A stretch of DNA of 64,000 nucleotides. It comes from Anaerolineaceae bacterium (GTDB taxonomy: Bacteria > Chloroflexota > Anaerolineae > Anaerolineales > Anaerolineaceae). This document shows positions 62,859 to 64,000 of the stretch, piece after piece. The DNA is taken from contig DUMZ01000020.1 of NCBI GenBank assembly GCA_012839565.1, positions 117,627 through 181,626 of the forward strand. The letters are read 5' to 3'. Each line of letters begins with the position of its first letter. Position 1 is the first letter of the stretch. The position numbers and the translations under genes are program-made. The notes under the pieces were generated by a model, which was given only the letters and a program-made list of their open reading frames with translations, had not been told where the DNA came from and searched no databases.

Positions 62859-63806
62859 ATGAAAGATCTACAGTTTAAATTTGGCAAGTACACAATCCAT
62901 AACAATGAAAGACCCTTGTTATGCGGAATCCTCAATGTAACACCTGATTCATTTTCGGATGGTGGCAGGTTTTTCCAGAAAGACACCGCGATTAAAAGAG
63001 CTTTGGAATTAATTGATCAAGGGGCTGAAATGTTGGATATCGGCGGGGAATCAACCAGGCCCGGCTCTTCTTATGTTGAAGTGGACGCTGAAATAGAAAG
63101 GGTCGTACCGGTTATTGAGGCAATCAAAGCAAGCGTTGATATCCCCATTTCTGTAGATACCTGGAAGTCTGATGTCGCCAGGGAAACTATTAAAGCGGGC
63201 GCTGATATCATCAACGATATCACAGGTTTTTTGGGTGATCCGCATATGGCGCATGTGGTCGGGAAAACTGACGCGGGCGCTGTTTTAATGTTTAATCCTG
63301 TTATTGCCAGGCCTGAACATGAAAGTGCCCGTGTTTTCCCAAAGTTTGGTGCTGAAGGCGTTTATAGCCCCGAAGAAGAAAAAGAAAACTTAAATATACC
63401 CATCTTAGATTTGATGTTTGATTATTTTGACAGGGCATTAGTCAAAGCCAGGGAAGCTGGTATTGAAAATAACAGGATTATGCTTGACCCTGGCATCGGT
63501 TTTGGCCTGACGCAAGTTGAAAATCTGACATTAATTAATGAAATCGAATGTATTAAAGACTATGGCTATTTGGCATATCTGGGTGTTTCCAGAAAGCGAT
63601 TTTTGCAAAGCATCTTAGCTGAAAATGGCTTTGCGTCTGACGCGAAAAGTGAGGAAGGTTTCATCAACCGGGATTTGGCTTCATCATATATCTCGGCGTT
63701 TGCCTCTGCCAAAGGTGTATCTGTATTAAGAGTTCACGAAATATTGCCTCATAAAATGGCTGTTGCAGTGGGGACAAGTCTTTTTAATGCCAAACTCTCG
63801 CTTTAA
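62859..63806 (+). CDS. folP: Dihydropteroate synthase
   Basis: The protein is 315 aa, about 35 longer than typical. The motifs are ILNVTPDSFSDGGRF at about 28-42, DIGGESTRPGS at about 62-72, SVDTWKSDVA, DIINDITGF, DPGIGFG near 212 and YLGVSRKRF near 240. It joins p-aminobenzoate to the pterin pyrophosphate in folate synthesis. Extra length lies in a loop after MFNPVIARPEHE (about 148-180). AAAGGAG precedes the ATG. Confidence 0.95.
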   Translation: MKDLQFKFGKYTIHNNERPLLCGILNVTPDSFSDGGRFFQKDTAIKRALELIDQGAEMLDIGGESTRPGSSYVEVDAEIERVVPVIEAIKASVDIPISVDTWKSDVARETIKAGADIINDITGFLGDPHMAHVVGKTDAGAVLMFNPVIARPEHESARVFPKFGAEGVYSPEEEKENLNIPILDLMFDYFDRALVKAREAGIENNRIMLDPGIGFGLTQVENLTLINEIECIKDYGYLAYLGVSRKRFLQSILAENGFASDAKSEEGFINRDLASSYISAFASAKGVSVLRVHEILPHKMAVAVGTSLFNAKLSL

Positions 63807-63816
63807 AAGAAATAGC

Positions 63817-63850
63817 AGCAAATCTGTGCTTTGAAAAGCGTGGATTTGCT
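63817..63850 (+). terminator. Terminator after folP
   Basis: AGCAAATCTGTGCTT pairs with AAGCGTGGATTTGCT (three G-U pairs) around TGAA. The T-tract after it is weak (TACACTT). Confidence 0.6.
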
Positions 63851-63905
63851 TACACTTAATCCGCGAAATTTTTTACAAATAGTTTACAAATCGTGTTAGG
63901 AAAAC

Positions 63906-63942
63906 TTTAAAAGTGAACTGATCAAAAGTTTAAAAGTGAACT
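63906..63942. repeat. Short direct repeats, possible insertion-sequence end
   Basis: TTTAAAAGTGAACT occurs at 63906-63919 and 63929-63942, 23 bases apart, with GATCAAAAG between. Such closely spaced repeats are seen at the ends of IS21-like elements. No transposase gene is inside the window. Confidence 0.35.
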
Positions 63943-64000
63943 CTTTATTCGGTCAATAGCCAAAGGAAGAAAGGTAGAGAACAACATTTTATTCTCACAC

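Overview
The window reads as chromosomal DNA of moderate G+C from an anaerobic, non-sporulating bacterium, most likely a Chloroflexota of the Anaerolineae type. This is inference. The pointers are secreted proteins with Pro/Thr-rich 'TPTPRPTRTP' stalks, zinc-ribbon/membrane/beta-domain proteins, an FHA domain fused to a winged helix beside a Ser/Thr kinase, a threonyl-tRNA synthetase without a TGS domain, a very large secreted GH3 protein, and Firmicutes-like RNA regulation (SAM-I, T-box, THF riboswitches). Eight tRNA or tRNA-like genes are present and no rRNA.

Layout. 1-3030: two tandem leucine-rich-repeat surface proteins, tRNA-Val and a broken tRNA copy. 3091-14639: housekeeping and assorted genes, including metK under a SAM-I riboswitch, an SDR, an FAD oxidoreductase, tRNA-Leu, serS and a GH29 fucosidase. 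14929-22525: one minus-strand nucleoside uptake and salvage operon (LacI regulator, ribokinase, nucleoside hydrolase, BMP lipoprotein, ATPase, two permeases) behind a clear promoter with a LacI-type operator. 22778-25026: tRNA-Phe and two clusters of a hairpin-rich dispersed repeat around a CPBP protease. 25057-28107: PhzF-like isomerase and thrS behind a T-box leader. 28273-30781: a poly-aspartate protein, an ECF sigma factor and an RsgI-like anti-sigma protein. 30899-37462: esterase, tRNA-Val, FHA/winged-helix regulator divergent from a Ser/Thr kinase, GH3 protein, GDPD. 37593-38320: tRNA-Asn, tRNA-Lys and a six-unit tandem array derived from the 3' half of tRNA-Lys.

38422-49652: Nudix hydrolase, an ArsR-controlled ABC-2 exporter with two operators, an LCP protein plus a lytic-transglycosylase-like protein, an AbiE toxin-antitoxin pair with a palindromic operator, Dtd, RNase D and a beta-CASP RNase as a coupled pair, and tRNA-Ser. 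49873-55482: an A+T-richer island with a GT4-PlsC fusion, a radical SAM/SPASM protein, its colinear paralog that has lost all three cluster cysteines, and a TetR regulator. 55672-59735: a membrane protein between direct repeats, then a three-gene envelope operon. 60043-63850: a cobalamin adenosyltransferase, an alpha/beta hydrolase, and folP behind a THF riboswitch with an intervening small membrane ORF. The last 100 bases carry short direct repeats that may be the end of an insertion sequence.

Strongest unexplained signals: the tRNA-Lys T-arm array, whose inserted hairpins change in compensating fashion between units; the radical SAM plus dead-paralog locus, with shared TGGTCA/TGACCA sites; the poly-Asp/ECF/RsgI-like module; and the family of GGTC-AGGA-GACC hairpins scattered over the window.
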